From Arthrobacter sp. PM3 (GTDB lineage: Bacteria > Actinomycetota > Actinomycetes > Actinomycetales > Micrococcaceae), in contig NZ_CP022314.1 in NCBI RefSeq assembly GCF_003352915.1, positions 3,342,930 to 3,406,929 on the forward strand: 64,000 bases of DNA, given 5' to 3'. The notes below the pieces were generated by a model. It did no database searches, was not told the origin of the DNA, and saw only the letters and a program-made list of their open reading frames with translations. A program made the position numbers and the translations under genes. Within the stretch, counting starts at the first letter, position 1, and each line of letters begins with the position of its first letter. Below are positions 27,017 through 35,907 of this stretch, piece by piece.

Positions 27017-27934
27017 CTACCGGCCGGCCGGGACGGTGCCGCGCTCGGCGCCCTTGGCGATCGGGACGCGGACGGCGTTGCCCCACTCGGTCCAGGAGCC
27101 GTCGTAGTTCCGGACGGTGTCGAAGCCCAGAAGGTACTTCAGCGCGAACCAGGTGTGGCTGGACCGTTCTCCGATCCGGCAGTAGGCCACGACGTCGTCG
27201 CCTTCCTTGAGTCCGGCCTCGCCCAGGTATAGGGCCTCCAGTTCGCCGCGGCTGCGGTAGGTGCCGTCCTCGGCGGCCGCACGGGCCCACGGGATGGAAG
27301 CGGCAGTGGGGATGTGGCCGCCGCGCAGTGCGCCCTCCTCCGGGTAGGCCGGCATGTGCGTGCGCTGGCCGGTGTATTCCTCGGCCGAGCGGACGTCGAT
27401 CAGCGGCTTGCCGAAGTGGGCCAGGACGTCCTCTTTGAAGGCGCGGATGGGGGCGTCGTTGCGCTCCACCACCGGGTACTTCCCGGCCGCCGGAACGGAG
27501 GTTTCGGTGGTCAGGGCACGGCCCTCGGCGATCCACTTGTCCCGGCCGCCGTCCAGGAGCCGGACGTCTTCGTGGCCGAAAAGCGTGAACACCCACAGGG
27601 CGTAGGCGGCCCACCAGTTGGACTTGTCGCCGTAAATGACCACGGTGCTGTCCCGGGAGATGCCCTTGGCGGCAGCCAGGGCGGCGAATGCCTCGCCGTC
27701 GACGTAGTCGCGGGTGACTTCGTCGTTGAGGTCCGTGTGCCAGTCGATCTTGACGGCGCCGGGGATGTGCCCGGTTTCGTACAGCAGCACGTCCTCGTCC
27801 GACTCCACCACAACGAGCTTGCCGCCGTCGAGCGCGCCGGCCTCAACCGCCGCGGCGAGCCATTCGGTCGAGACCAGGCGCTCGGGGTGGGCGTACGCGG
27901 CGAACTTCTCGTTCTGCTCAACGGGGTAGGACAT
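27017..27934 (-). CDS. sseA: thiosulfate/3-mercaptopyruvate sulfurtransferase (two rhodanese domains)
   Basis: 305 residues with two tandem rhodanese domains: the inactive N-terminal one ([17 protein letters not shown]) and the catalytic one with Cys in [19 protein letters not shown]. The [10 protein letters not shown] loop fits the thiosulfate sulfurtransferase group known in actinobacteria as CysA/SseA. ATG 27934; first gene of the unit with sufE and ybaK, divergent from zapE. Confidence 0.92.
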   Translation of the reverse strand: MSYPVEQNEKFAAYAHPERLVSTEWLAAAVEAGALDGGKLVVVESDEDVLLYETGHIPGAVKIDWHTDLNDEVTRDYVDGEAFAALAAAKGISRDSTVVIYGDKSNWWAAYALWVFTLFGHEDVRLLDGGRDKWIAEGRALTTETSVPAAGKYPVVERNDAPIRAFKEDVLAHFGKPLIDVRSAEEYTGQRTHMPAYPEEGALRGGHIPTAASIPWARAAAEDGTYRSRGELEALYLGEAGLKEGDDVVAYCRIGERSSHTWFALKYLLGFDTVRNYDGSWTEWGNAVRVPIAKGAERGTVPAGR

Positions 27935-28154
27935 GGTGATGGCCTTTCACTGAAACGGTAGGGAGGCCGGCGGGGTGCGCGGGGGCCGGACCTGTTACAA
28001 CACTAGTCAGGGCCCGGCGGGAAAGCTCCACCGGGTTCACACGGGGAAATGTGCTCTTCCTCACGCCGGCTGCGGGTCCGCCTCCGGGCACACAGGGCCG
28101 TGCTGCTTTGCCGGTATTCTTGCTGGGGACAAAAGACCAGCAGAACGGACCGCC

Positions 28155-29192
28155 TTGGTACACATCGAACAGCTCGCCGCCCGCACGCCGGCAGTTTCCG
28201 TGGACGAACTCCTCAACGGGTTCTATCCGTCGCCGCGGTTCGGTGAGGTGTCGTTCGCGAGCTACCGCCCCGACCCGGCCCAGCCCAGCCAGGCGCAGGC
28301 GGTCCACGCCCTGCAGCACTTCGCGGCCGGAGTGGGCGCACGCGACGGCGACGGCCTGTTCAAACGGCTCTTCGGCAAGAAGGACAACTCGCGGGCGGGC
28401 ATTTACCTCGACGGCGGATTCGGCGTCGGCAAGACCCACCTGCTGGCATCGCTGTGGCACGCCGCCCCCGGGCCCAAGGCCTTCGGCACGTTCGTTGAGT
28501 ACACCAACCTCGTCGGCGCGCTGTCCTTCCGCAAGACTGTCGACGCGCTGAGCCACTACAAGCTCGTCTGCATTGACGAGTTTGAACTCGACGACCCGGG
28601 CGACACCGTGCTGATGTCCCGGCTCATGCGCGAACTCGCCGACGCCGGCGTGAAGCTCGCCGCGACCTCCAACACGCTGCCGGGCTCCCTTGGCGACGGC
28701 CGGTTTGCCGCCGTCGACTTCCAGCGGGAAATCCAGGTGCTGGCGGACCAGTTCGACGTCGTGCGGATCGACGGCGAGGACTTCCGCCACCGCGGCCTGC
28801 CGGCGGCGCCCGCGCCGCTGCGCAATGATGACCTGACGCACCGCATGCAGGCTGAATTCGACGGCAGGACCGTGGCCCGCGACGAGTTCAGCACCCTGAT
28901 CAACCACCTGGCCGGCGTGCACCCGAGCCGTTACCGCCAGCTGCTGGAAGGGATCGAGGGCGTCGTGTGGAAGAACGTGCACACGATCACCGAGCAGGCC
29001 GTGGCGCTGCGCTTCGTGGTGCTGGCGGACCGGCTCTACGACAAGGACGTGCCGATCCTGGCCAGCGGCGTGCCCTTCGACCAGCTCTTCACCGAGGAGA
29101 TGATGACCGGCGGGTACATGAAGAAGTACTTCCGCGCCGTCTCGCGCCTCACCGCCCTGGCCCGCGAGGGCCAGAACCACGAGCCCTCCTGA
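28155..29192 (+). CDS. zapE: cell division protein ZapE (AFG1-like ATPase)
   Basis: AAA+-like P-loop ATPase, 345 residues. Walker A is in GGFGVGKTHLLASLW, Walker B in KLVCIDEFELDD; GVKLAATSNTLPGSL is the sensor-like segment. Start is not certain: TTG 28155 gives the family N-terminus (VHIEQLAARTP) while the open frame begins at 27975 and a GTG exists at 28200; TATTCT at 28115-28120 is a possible -10. ZapE regulates the FtsZ ring in Proteobacteria; its actinobacterial role is less clear. Confidence 0.85.
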   Translation: MVHIEQLAARTPAVSVDELLNGFYPSPRFGEVSFASYRPDPAQPSQAQAVHALQHFAAGVGARDGDGLFKRLFGKKDNSRAGIYLDGGFGVGKTHLLASLWHAAPGPKAFGTFVEYTNLVGALSFRKTVDALSHYKLVCIDEFELDDPGDTVLMSRLMRELADAGVKLAATSNTLPGSLGDGRFAAVDFQREIQVLADQFDVVRIDGEDFRHRGLPAAPAPLRNDDLTHRMQAEFDGRTVARDEFSTLINHLAGVHPSRYRQLLEGIEGVVWKNVHTITEQAVALRFVVLADRLYDKDVPILASGVPFDQLFTEEMMTGGYMKKYFRAVSRLTALAREGQNHEPS

Positions 29193-29202
29193 ATCCCCAA
29201 AG

Positions 29203-29265
29203 CAACGCGGGGTCACTTACGGTCCATCCGGGACGCCCTGAGGGGCCGGCAGGATCCCCGCGTTG
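29203..29265 (+). repeat. widely spaced 10-bp inverted repeat after zapE
   Basis: CAACGCGGGG (29203-29212) and CCCCGCGTTG (29256-29265) are perfect complements 43 bases apart, just after the zapE stop. It could close a long terminator-like structure. No gene is seen between the arms. Confidence 0.45.
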
Positions 29266-29291
29266 TTGTAATCGGCGCCGTTAAACGCCGA

Positions 29292-29327
29292 AGGTGCCGG
29301 CGCCGCCTCTCGGCGGGACCGGCACCT
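29292..29327. terminator. hairpin between convergent zapE and antitoxin-like gene
   Basis: Outer 9-bp stem AGGTGCCGG/CCGGCACCT, with an inner CCGCC/GGCGG stem; it lies 16 bases past the stop of the minus-strand gene. Confidence 0.6.
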
Positions 29328-29343
29328 CGCTGACGTACCTGGG

Positions 29344-29613
29344 TCAGAGACCCTGCTGCCGGGGTTCCCCGGCGACAGGGGGCTCCTCCGCGACGGGACG
29401 CTGCCCGGCGACGGGGTCCGTTGCCGGACGGTCGCCTGAGTTGTCCACGAAGTCGGAGGCACCCTTCTGCACAGCATCTACCTTGTCGGCGTACTTGCCG
29501 CCGGTCTTGGAGTCGACGAAATCGCCGGCCTTTTCGATGCCGTCCTTGATGGCCTGTTCATTGCCACCAATGACTTGCTGAGCCTTGCCCTTCAGATCGT
29601 CAAGTAAACCCAC
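29344..29613 (-). CDS. small antitoxin-like protein (Rv0909/MT0933 family)
   Basis: 89 residues. N-terminus GLLDDLKGKAQQVIGG followed by amphipathic DKVDAVQKGASDFVD repeats matches the MT0933-type antitoxin family; the tail is Pro/Glu/Gly-rich and probably disordered. GTG 29613 lies 5 bases after GGGAGG and is chosen over GTG 29619. No partner toxin gene is adjacent, so a toxin-antitoxin role is not supported by context; many members are solitary. Confidence 0.75.
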   Translation of the reverse strand: MGLLDDLKGKAQQVIGGNEQAIKDGIEKAGDFVDSKTGGKYADKVDAVQKGASDFVDNSGDRPATDPVAGQRPVAEEPPVAGEPRQQGL

Positions 29614-29828
29614 GGGCACCTCCCTTCGGTCGCGGAGCCAGTTCGCTCCTCCGGCTTCCGATACTAACGGCCCGTCGGGGTGATGCCAAGGGTCAGCGCT
29701 ATTCCAGGGGCAACTGTCAAGAGTCTTGTGGCCCGGCCGGCACGGCCCGTCGTCGTGCCAGACCTCGTCCTGAGAAACTTCCGGAAAAACCGGGGCATGA
29801 AAAAAGCAGCTCCGGGGGAGCTGCTTGA

Positions 29829-29903
29829 TGGTGGGCGATACTGGGATCGAACCAGTGACCTCTTCCGTGTCAGGGAAGCGCGCTACCGCTGCGCCAATCG
29901 CCC
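29829..29903 (-). tRNA. tRNA-Val (anticodon GAC), copy 1
   Basis: Cloverleaf reads GGGCGAT...ATCGCCC acceptor, anticodon stem-loop CTTCC-CTGACAC-GGAAG, T-loop GTTCGATCC. The 3' CCA is encoded (29829-29831). Sequence identical to the copy at 30083-30157. Confidence 0.95.
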
Positions 29904-29951
29904 GCAACCGGAAGGATCCGGAGTGGAATTGTGAATCTTTTTACTAACGAG

Positions 29952-30024
<73 letters not shown>

Positions 30025-30082
30025 ATTATGAAGTCCATGCCGGCCAGGCCGGTGGTACTGCATCAAGCAAGTTGCCTTGCTT

Positions 30083-30157
30083 TGGTGGGCGATACTGGGA
30101 TCGAACCAGTGACCTCTTCCGTGTCAGGGAAGCGCGCTACCGCTGCGCCAATCGCCC
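30083..30157 (-). tRNA. tRNA-Val (anticodon GAC), copy 2
   Basis: Same sequence as 29829-29903, including the encoded CCA. Lies between tRNA-Cys and tRNA-Gly copy 1 in transcription order. Confidence 0.95.
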
Positions 30158-30196
30158 ATTTTCTCCGACCGAAACCGGAAACCATGGTTTTCACCG

Positions 30197-30267
30197 AGGT
30201 GGGTACGGGATTCGAACCCGTGTATACGGCTTTGCAGGCCGCTGCCTCGCCTCTCGGCCAACCCACC
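30197..30267 (-). tRNA. tRNA-Cys (anticodon GCA)
   Basis: Acceptor GGTGGGT...ACCCACC, anticodon loop CTGCAAA (GCA), T-loop GTTCGAATC, discriminator U; CCA not encoded. The only Cys tRNA in the window. Confidence 0.94.
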
Positions 30268-30314
30268 GTGTAAGCAGGATTCCAAAAGAATCTTTGCCGT
30301 GACAGTGTCCTGCG

Positions 30315-30387
<73 letters not shown>

Positions 30388-30534
30388 ATTATTGGGTGGA
30401 TTTCCTTGCCGTTCCCGGCAGTTCGTCGCGTTCCAACGAGTAAGAACTCTATAGGAGGTTCCGGCAATCTACAAATCGGGCTCCGTCGGTCCCGTGGGAA
30501 TGACCCTACTTCCTTGATTTCTCGGGGATTTTTT

Positions 30535-30554
30535 GAATTACAGGACTGTAATTC
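30535..30554. promoter_or_regulatory. 20-bp perfect palindrome between tRNA units
   Basis: GAATTACAG-GA-CTGTAATTC: 9-bp arms with a 2-base centre, A+T-rich, unlike its surroundings. It has the form of a dimeric repressor operator. No coding gene adjoins it, so its target is unclear. Confidence 0.45.
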
Positions 30555-30676
30555 GCTCAGGGGTGGCCGTGGTCGTTGCGCCGGGTGGCACTCTCCGACG
30601 GTCTGGACTTGGGTCAATGCGGCCGGCCGTAATGTCTGTCCTGATCTCTGCCATGCGGAACGCCGCCTCTCCCGAT

Positions 30677-30705
30677 TTCTCAATTCCGCCAGGGTGGGCT
30701 AGCAT
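30677..30705 (+). promoter_or_regulatory. candidate promoter of tRNA-Val(CAC)
   Basis: TTCTCA (30677-30682), 17-base spacer, TAGCAT (30700-30705); transcription would start a few bases before the mature tRNA 5' end at 30718. Confidence 0.5.
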
Positions 30706-30717
30706 TCAATGTCGTTG

Positions 30718-30792
30718 GGGCGATTGGCGCAGTGGTAGCGCGCTTCGTTCACACCGAAGAGGTCACTGGTTCGAACCCAGTATCGCCCACCA
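30718..30792 (+). tRNA. tRNA-Val (anticodon CAC)
   Basis: Acceptor GGGCGAT...ATCGCCC, anticodon stem-loop CTTCG-TTCACAC-CGAAG, encoded CCA (30790-30792). It differs from the Val(GAC) copies mainly in the anticodon arm. Confidence 0.95.
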
Positions 30793-30795
30793 ACG

Positions 30796-30834
30796 AAATG
30801 GTCCGTTCCGCTATCGCAGCGGGACGGGCCATTT
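30796..30834 (+). terminator. terminator after tRNA-Val(CAC)
   Basis: A 17-bp stem with G-T pairs (AAATGGTCCGTTCCGCT against AGCGGGACGGGCCATTT) followed by TTGCTTT, an unusually canonical intrinsic terminator for this genome. Confidence 0.75.
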
Positions 30835-30888
30835 TGCTTTGCGCCCTTGTCTGAGCCCGTTGTCTGACCCCCGTGAAAGAGTCGTTCC

Positions 30889-31734
30889 ATGACAGCTCCA
30901 CTTCTTGCCCACGCCACTGACCATGGCCGGATGTATGCCCGTTCCACAACAGCGCAGTTCTCCGTCCCCTCGATCACCACGGTGATCGGGCAGCAGCCCC
31001 ACGGCCTGGACGGCTGGTTCGGTTACATGGGTGCCAACAGCCTGGCCCGGGATCCGGAGCTCCCCGCTATCCTCGGCAGCCCGGCCAGGCTCCGGCAGGC
31101 GGTCAGCCGGGCCGCCAAAGCAGCGGAGACGTACCGGGACGACGCCGCCAAGCGCGGCGACCGCGTCCACAACTACTGCGAACAGGTCGCGCTCCGCGCC
31201 CTCGGCCGCCCGCACCAGATGAAGGAAACCAGGGAGGCCCTCGCTGCCAACGGGGAGGAAGCCTTCGCCGCCCGTTTCGATGAGTGGTGGGAGCTGTTCC
31301 AGGTTGAGCCGATCGCACCGGAGATCACCGTCTGGAATCAGACGGTGGGCTACGCGGGCACCCTGGACCTGGTGGCGAAGATCAACGGCCGTACCTGCCT
31401 CATCGACTACAAGACCAAGAGCACCAGCCGGGACGGCACGGTCAAGCCGCTCGATGACAAGGTGGTCATGCAGCTCGTTGCCGGCATGAAGGCGGAAGAA
31501 AGCCTCGTTGATCCCGTAGCGGGGGAGTGGGAGGCCTGGCAGCACGGCGAGTCGCCGATCCTTCTTGCCGTGGCCGTCGGTGAAACGGAAGTCCGCCCGC
31601 AGCGGGCCAACCCCGATGTCCTGAAGCACCACTGGTGGAAATTCTGCGCGCTGCGCCGTGTCTGGGAAATGTCCGCCGACACCGTCGCCGCCGGGTCGGC
31701 GCTGCTGCCGATCGCGCCGCCGGTGAAGCGCTGA
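30889..31734 (+). CDS. RecB-like PD-(D/E)XK nuclease family protein
   Basis: 281 residues. It carries the hallmarks of the RecB/Cas4-type nuclease fold: RGDRVHNYCEQVALRALG (motif with His), GYAGTLDLVAKINGR (catalytic Asp) and LIDYKTKSTSRDG (D-x-K). The N-terminal segment FSVPSITTVIGQQPHGLDGW resembles phage and chromosomal RecB-like exonucleases. G+C is like its neighbours, so it seems resident. Found between a tRNA gene and def, not with recombination partners. ATG 30889 follows GTGAAAGAG. Exonuclease activity is inferred; DNA repair is the likeliest role. Confidence 0.78.
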   Translation: MTAPLLAHATDHGRMYARSTTAQFSVPSITTVIGQQPHGLDGWFGYMGANSLARDPELPAILGSPARLRQAVSRAAKAAETYRDDAAKRGDRVHNYCEQVALRALGRPHQMKETREALAANGEEAFAARFDEWWELFQVEPIAPEITVWNQTVGYAGTLDLVAKINGRTCLIDYKTKSTSRDGTVKPLDDKVVMQLVAGMKAEESLVDPVAGEWEAWQHGESPILLAVAVGETEVRPQRANPDVLKHHWWKFCALRRVWEMSADTVAAGSALLPIAPPVKR

Positions 31735-31830
31735 CTGTTCAGTGCTGCTGCTGACGCGGAAACGCTGACCTGTGCAGCTGCAACTAAACTGGATTGGACC
31801 CCTAGCCCCCACCGTGAGGACAGAGCGCAC

Positions 31831-32403
31831 ATGGCCATTCTGAATATCCGCATCATCGGCGACCCTGTGTTGCGCACGGTCGCCGATCCTGTGACGGAAT
31901 TCGGGCCTGAACTGGCCAAACTGGTCGCCGACATGACGGAGACCATGGAGGATGTGGAGGGCGCAGGCCTGGCCGCACCCCAGATTGGTGTAAGCCAGCG
32001 GGTCTTCACCTACCGGATCGGCGGCGTCGAGGGCCACATCATCAACCCCGTCCTCGAAAACAGTGAGGATTTCCAGGAGGACCAGGTCGAAGGTTGCCTG
32101 TCCATCCCCGGTCTCGGGTTCCCCGTCCGCCGCCACCGGCACACCCGGGTGACCGGGGTCGACCTCCACGGCAACCCTGTGACGGTGGAGGGCGAGGGCA
32201 TGCTGGCGCGATGCTTCCAGCACGAGACCGACCACCTGGACGGCATCCTGTACACCGACCGGCTCGAGGGCGAAGACCGGAAGGCTGCCTTGCGCGCCAT
32301 CCGCAACGCCAACTACGAGGCCATTACGGAAAAGACGACGGCGAAGCGCGCCAAGACGGTCGGCAGCAGCTTCGGCGGTTCCAGCTTCGGTATCACCCCG
32401 TGA
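31831..32403 (+). CDS. def: peptide deformylase
   Basis: Removes the formyl group from nascent proteins; metal enzyme. 190 residues. All three motifs are present: GAGLAAPQIG, EGCLSIPG (metal Cys) and QHETDHLDG (two metal His and catalytic Glu). The C-terminus has a Gly/Ser/Phe-rich tail. First gene of def-fmt-rsmB, each overlapping the next by 4 bases. Confidence 0.97.
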   Translation: MAILNIRIIGDPVLRTVADPVTEFGPELAKLVADMTETMEDVEGAGLAAPQIGVSQRVFTYRIGGVEGHIINPVLENSEDFQEDQVEGCLSIPGLGFPVRRHRHTRVTGVDLHGNPVTVEGEGMLARCFQHETDHLDGILYTDRLEGEDRKAALRAIRNANYEAITEKTTAKRAKTVGSSFGGSSFGITP

Positions 32404-33320
32404 GGGTTCTCTTTGCGGGGACCCCTGCCGTTGCCGTGCCGTCCCTCGACGCCCTGATCGGCGCAGGATTCGACGTCGTCGCCGTCCTGACCCGCCCGGA
32501 TGCCCCGCTGGGACGCAAGCGGATCCTCACGCCGTCGCCCGTGGCGGCACGGGCCGCCGAGCTCGGGATTGAAATCATCCACGCCGCCAAAGTCGATGCT
32601 GCCGTCACCGACCGCATTGCCGCGGTGGCGCCCGACGTCGCGGCCATCGTGGCCTATGGCGGCCTGATTCCCCGGGCCGCGCTGGAGATACCCCGCCACG
32701 GCTGGGTGAACCTGCACTTCTCCCTGTTGCCGGCATGGCGCGGTGCCGCCCCCGTGCAGCGTGCCGTCATCGCCGGCGACGACGTCACCGGCGCCGTCAC
32801 ATTCCGCCTCGAGGAGGGCCTCGACACCGGTCCGGTCTTCGGCACCCTCACGGAGACAGTCCAGGTCGGCGACACTGCCGGGGACCTGCTCGAGCGGCTC
32901 TCCCGCAGCGGCGCTGTCCTGCTGGCCCAGACACTGTCCGCGATCGACGCCGGCAAGGCCGTCGCGCTGCCGCAACAGGGCGAGGTAAGCCTGGCGCCAA
33001 AGCTGGGCCTGGAGGACGGCCGGCTCGATTGGCGGCAGCCGGCACTGGCGATCGGACGCAGGGCGCGCGGTGTCACACCCGAGCCCGGCGCCTGGACCAT
33101 GCTGGACGGCCAGCGGATCAAGCTGGAGCCGGTGCTGCCGGCGCCCGAAGCCGCCGTCCTACGTCCAGGGACGCTGGCCCTGGACGGCAAACGCGTCCTC
33201 GTCGGCACAGGCTCGCATCCGGTGGAATTGACCCGGATCCAGCCTGCGGGCAAAAAGATGATGACCGCCGCGGATTGGGCGCGCGGGCAAGCAACACTTG
33301 AAAGCGTGGTATTCGAATGA
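32400..33320 (+). CDS. fmt: methionyl-tRNA formyltransferase
   Basis: Formylates initiator Met-tRNA, the partner reaction of deformylase. 306 residues from GTG 32400, which overlaps the def stop (GTGA); the open frame upstream is a shadow. LFAGTPAVAVPSLDAL, NLHFSLLPAWRGAAPVQRA (Asn and His of the active site) and EGLDTGPV are diagnostic; the C-terminal OB-like tRNA-binding domain follows from about residue 205. Confidence 0.96.
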   Translation: MRVLFAGTPAVAVPSLDALIGAGFDVVAVLTRPDAPLGRKRILTPSPVAARAAELGIEIIHAAKVDAAVTDRIAAVAPDVAAIVAYGGLIPRAALEIPRHGWVNLHFSLLPAWRGAAPVQRAVIAGDDVTGAVTFRLEEGLDTGPVFGTLTETVQVGDTAGDLLERLSRSGAVLLAQTLSAIDAGKAVALPQQGEVSLAPKLGLEDGRLDWRQPALAIGRRARGVTPEPGAWTMLDGQRIKLEPVLPAPEAAVLRPGTLALDGKRVLVGTGSHPVELTRIQPAGKKMMTAADWARGQATLESVVFE

Positions 33321-34903
33321 GCGAGTCCGGAACCGGCGGCAGCGGCCGCGGCAGGGGCCAGCAGCCCCGCGGACACCAGGGCGGCGGCAGCCGGCGGAAC
33401 GCCCAGGGCAGGGAACGCAACCGCGGCCCGCAGCGGAACTTCACCGAAAATGCCCCCTCGCAGCGCACCCGCCGGGCCGATCCGGCCAGGCTCGTTGCCT
33501 TTGAAGTGCTGCGCGCCGTGGCGGCCGAAGACGCCTACGCGAACCTCGTCCTGCCGGCCCGGATCCGCCACCACAAGCTGGACAAGCGCGATGCCGGTTT
33601 CGCCACCGAGCTCGCCTACGGCGCCCTCCGGGGCCAGGGCACCTACGACGCCATCCTGGCGCGCTGCGTCGACCGGCCGCTGGACCAGCTCGACCCCGCC
33701 ATCCTGGATGCCCTGCGGATCGGGGCGCACCAGCTGCTCGCCATGCGGGTGCCCGCGCACGCCGCCCTGGACCAGACGGTGGGGCTGGCCCGCGCCGTCA
33801 TCGGGGCCGGACCGTCGGCGCTGATCAACGCCGTGCTGCGCAAGGTCTCGGCCCGCACCCTCGATGAGTGGCTCGAGCTGCTGCTCAGCACCGAGACGGA
33901 CGCCACCAAGGTCGCGTCCATCCGCTACGCCCACCCTGAATGGATTGTCCGCGCGCTCCGCCAATCGCTCGTGGCCCACGGCCGGGACGCCGCCGAGATC
34001 GATGAGCTCCTCGAAGCCGACAACGCCGCACCCGTCGTGAACCTCGTGGCGCTGCCCGGCATCGGCAGCCTGGACGAGGCCCTCGAGAACGGGGCCACGC
34101 CGGGCCACCTCGTCGAGGGGTCCGCACTCTCCAGCGGCGGCGACCTCGGCCGGTTCGCCTCGGTCCGCGGCGGAGGCACCCGGGTCCAGGACGTCGGCTC
34201 GCAGCTCGTGGCCCGCGCCATGGCCGCCGTCGACCTCGGCCGCGCCAACGCCGGTATCAGCGCCGATATCAGCGCCGCCGGCGGCGCCAACAGCGGCGCC
34301 CCGGGGGAGCGCTGGCTTGACCTGTGCGCCGGCCCCGGCGGCAAGGCCGCCCTGCTCGGTGCCCTCGCCCGGCAGCGGGGCGCCCACCTGCTGGCCAACG
34401 AATTCGCGCCGCACCGGGCCAAGCTGGTCCGCCAGGCGCTCTCCGCGGTTCCGGAGGACGCCTGGGACGTCAGGACCGGCGACGGCCGCGACCTCGGCGC
34501 GGAGCAGCCGGAGGCCTTCGACCGGGTCCTCGTCGATGTCCCGTGCACCGGGCTGGGGGCGCTGCGCCGCCGCCCGGAGTCGCGCTGGCGGCGCACGCCC
34601 AAGGACCTCGTGGACCTGGGACCGCTGCAGCGCCAGCTGCTCAAGTCCGCCCTCGACGCCGTGAAGCCCGGCGGCGTGGTGGCGTACGTGACGTGTTCGC
34701 CGCACCCGGCGGAGACCACCGCCGTCGTCAGTGACGCCCTGCGCAAGCGGGAGGACCTGGAACTGATTGACGCCGGCGCCGTGCTGGACAGCGTCAGCCT
34801 CCCCGGCCACCTCGGCGCCGGGCACGAACTCACCGCCCAGCTCTGGCCGCATGTGCACCACACGGACGCCATGTTCCTGGCGCTCATCCACAAGAAAGCC
34901 TGA
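33317..34903 (+). CDS. rsmB: 16S rRNA (cytosine-C5)-methyltransferase, RsmB-like with NusB domain
   Basis: 528 residues. A basic, Gly/Arg-rich disordered N-terminus (about 55 residues) precedes a NusB-like domain (RLVAFEVLRAVAAEDAYANL). The catalytic domain has the SAM motif DLCAGPGGKAALLGALA, motif IV VDVPCTGLG and motif VI YVTCSPHPAETT with the two Cys of m5C methyltransferases. The ATG overlaps the fmt stop by 4 bases. Confidence 0.94.
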   Translation: MSESGTGGSGRGRGQQPRGHQGGGSRRNAQGRERNRGPQRNFTENAPSQRTRRADPARLVAFEVLRAVAAEDAYANLVLPARIRHHKLDKRDAGFATELAYGALRGQGTYDAILARCVDRPLDQLDPAILDALRIGAHQLLAMRVPAHAALDQTVGLARAVIGAGPSALINAVLRKVSARTLDEWLELLLSTETDATKVASIRYAHPEWIVRALRQSLVAHGRDAAEIDELLEADNAAPVVNLVALPGIGSLDEALENGATPGHLVEGSALSSGGDLGRFASVRGGGTRVQDVGSQLVARAMAAVDLGRANAGISADISAAGGANSGAPGERWLDLCAGPGGKAALLGALARQRGAHLLANEFAPHRAKLVRQALSAVPEDAWDVRTGDGRDLGAEQPEAFDRVLVDVPCTGLGALRRRPESRWRRTPKDLVDLGPLQRQLLKSALDAVKPGGVVAYVTCSPHPAETTAVVSDALRKREDLELIDAGAVLDSVSLPGHLGAGHELTAQLWPHVHHTDAMFLALIHKKA

Positions 34904-34977
34904 GCGCCGGGCGATACTTGCCAGGACGTCTCCGAACAGACTTTGCACCAGACCATTAGACCGACAAGGAATTCCGC

Positions 34978-35634
34978 ATGACCAAGTGCTGCATCAACCC
35001 GAGCATCCTTTCCGCCGACTTCGCTAACCTCGAGGCTGAGCTGAGCCGGATCAGCAACGCCGATGCCGTGCACGTCGATGTCATGGACAACCACTTCGTA
35101 CCCAACCTGTCGCTCGGCCTGCCCGTGGTGCAGCGCCTGCAGGAGATCAGCCCCGTCCCGCTGGACGCGCACCTGATGATCGAGCACGCCGACCGCTGGG
35201 CTCCGGCCTACGCGGACGCCGGAGTGGCATCCGTGACGTTCCACGCCGAAGCCTCGATCGCCCCCATCAAACTGGCCCGGGAACTGCGGGCGCGCGGGTC
35301 CAAGGCGGGCCTTGCCCTCCGGCCGGGGACCGGCGTCGAACCGTTCCTGGACATGCTCGGCGAACTCGACATGCTGCTGATCATGACCGTCGAGCCGGGA
35401 TTCGGCGGCCAGGAATTCCTGGACCTGTGCCTGCCGAAGATCCGGCGGGCCCGGGCGGCGATCGACGGTTCGGGCCTCAAGGTGGCCCTGCAGGTCGACG
35501 GCGGCATCACCGAGGACACGATCTTCCGGGCCGCCGACGCCGGAGCCGACGTCTTCGTGGCCGGGTCGGCCGTGTACGGCGCCGCGGATCCGGCCGACGC
35601 CATTGAGCGGCTCCGGGTGGCGGGCCGCCGCTGA
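34978..35634 (+). CDS. rpe: ribulose-phosphate 3-epimerase
   Basis: Pentose phosphate pathway epimerase, TIM barrel, 218 residues. [21 protein letters not shown] (metal His/Asp), [21 protein letters not shown] and LQVDGGI are all present. ATG 34978 follows ACAAGGAATT. It lies 74 bases after rsmB and upstream of the riboflavin operon, to which it supplies the precursor ribulose 5-phosphate pool. Confidence 0.96.
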   Translation: MTKCCINPSILSADFANLEAELSRISNADAVHVDVMDNHFVPNLSLGLPVVQRLQEISPVPLDAHLMIEHADRWAPAYADAGVASVTFHAEASIAPIKLARELRARGSKAGLALRPGTGVEPFLDMLGELDMLLIMTVEPGFGGQEFLDLCLPKIRRARAAIDGSGLKVALQVDGGITEDTIFRAADAGADVFVAGSAVYGAADPADAIERLRVAGRR

Positions 35635-35643
35635 CGCGGCGTC

Positions 35644-35684
35644 CCGGGATGACCCGGGCCGGTCCGCCGGGATGACCCGGGCCG
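35644..35684 (+). repeat. tandem 18-base direct repeat forming two hairpins
   Basis: The 18-base unit CCGGGATGACCCGGGCCG occurs at 35644-35661 and again at 35667-35684. Each folds as CCGGG-ATGA-CCCGG. Placed 10 bases after the rpe stop and before the rib riboswitch, it is probably a double terminator. Confidence 0.6.
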
Positions 35685-35746
35685 TAATATGCGCAAGCGG
35701 GAATAGCCGGAGACCTGCCAAGGTTGTGTCAGAATAGCAACACACA

Positions 35747-35896
35747 TACGTGCTCCGGGGTCGGTGTAAGTCCGAACCGGCGGTGACAGTCCGCGACCCG
35801 CGCGCCAGTGCCCTTCCTCGGAAGGGACGCCGGCAAACGGTTGAACCGGTGAAATTCCGGTACCGACAGTTAAAGTCTGGATGAGAGAAGCACGTA
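35747..35896 (+). ncRNA. FMN riboswitch (RFN element)
   Basis: Conserved RFN blocks in order: GGGGTCGGTG, AACCGGCGGTGACAGTCCGC, GACCCGCG, GGTGAAATTCCGGTACCGAC, GTCTGGATGAGAGAAGCA. P1 is closed by TACGTGCT (35747-35754) with AGCACGTA (35889-35896). FMN binding turns the riboflavin genes off. Confidence 0.96.
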
Positions 35897-35907
35897 CAGC
35901 TGTTACT

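Larger units (their letters stand above)
30388..30717. other. 330-base gene-free region between divergent tRNA units
   Basis: No convincing protein gene on either strand. It should hold the promoters of the five-tRNA cluster (leftwards) and of tRNA-Val(CAC) (rightwards). A 20-bp palindrome at 30535-30554 and a promoter-like pair at 30677-30705 are listed separately. Confidence 0.7.
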
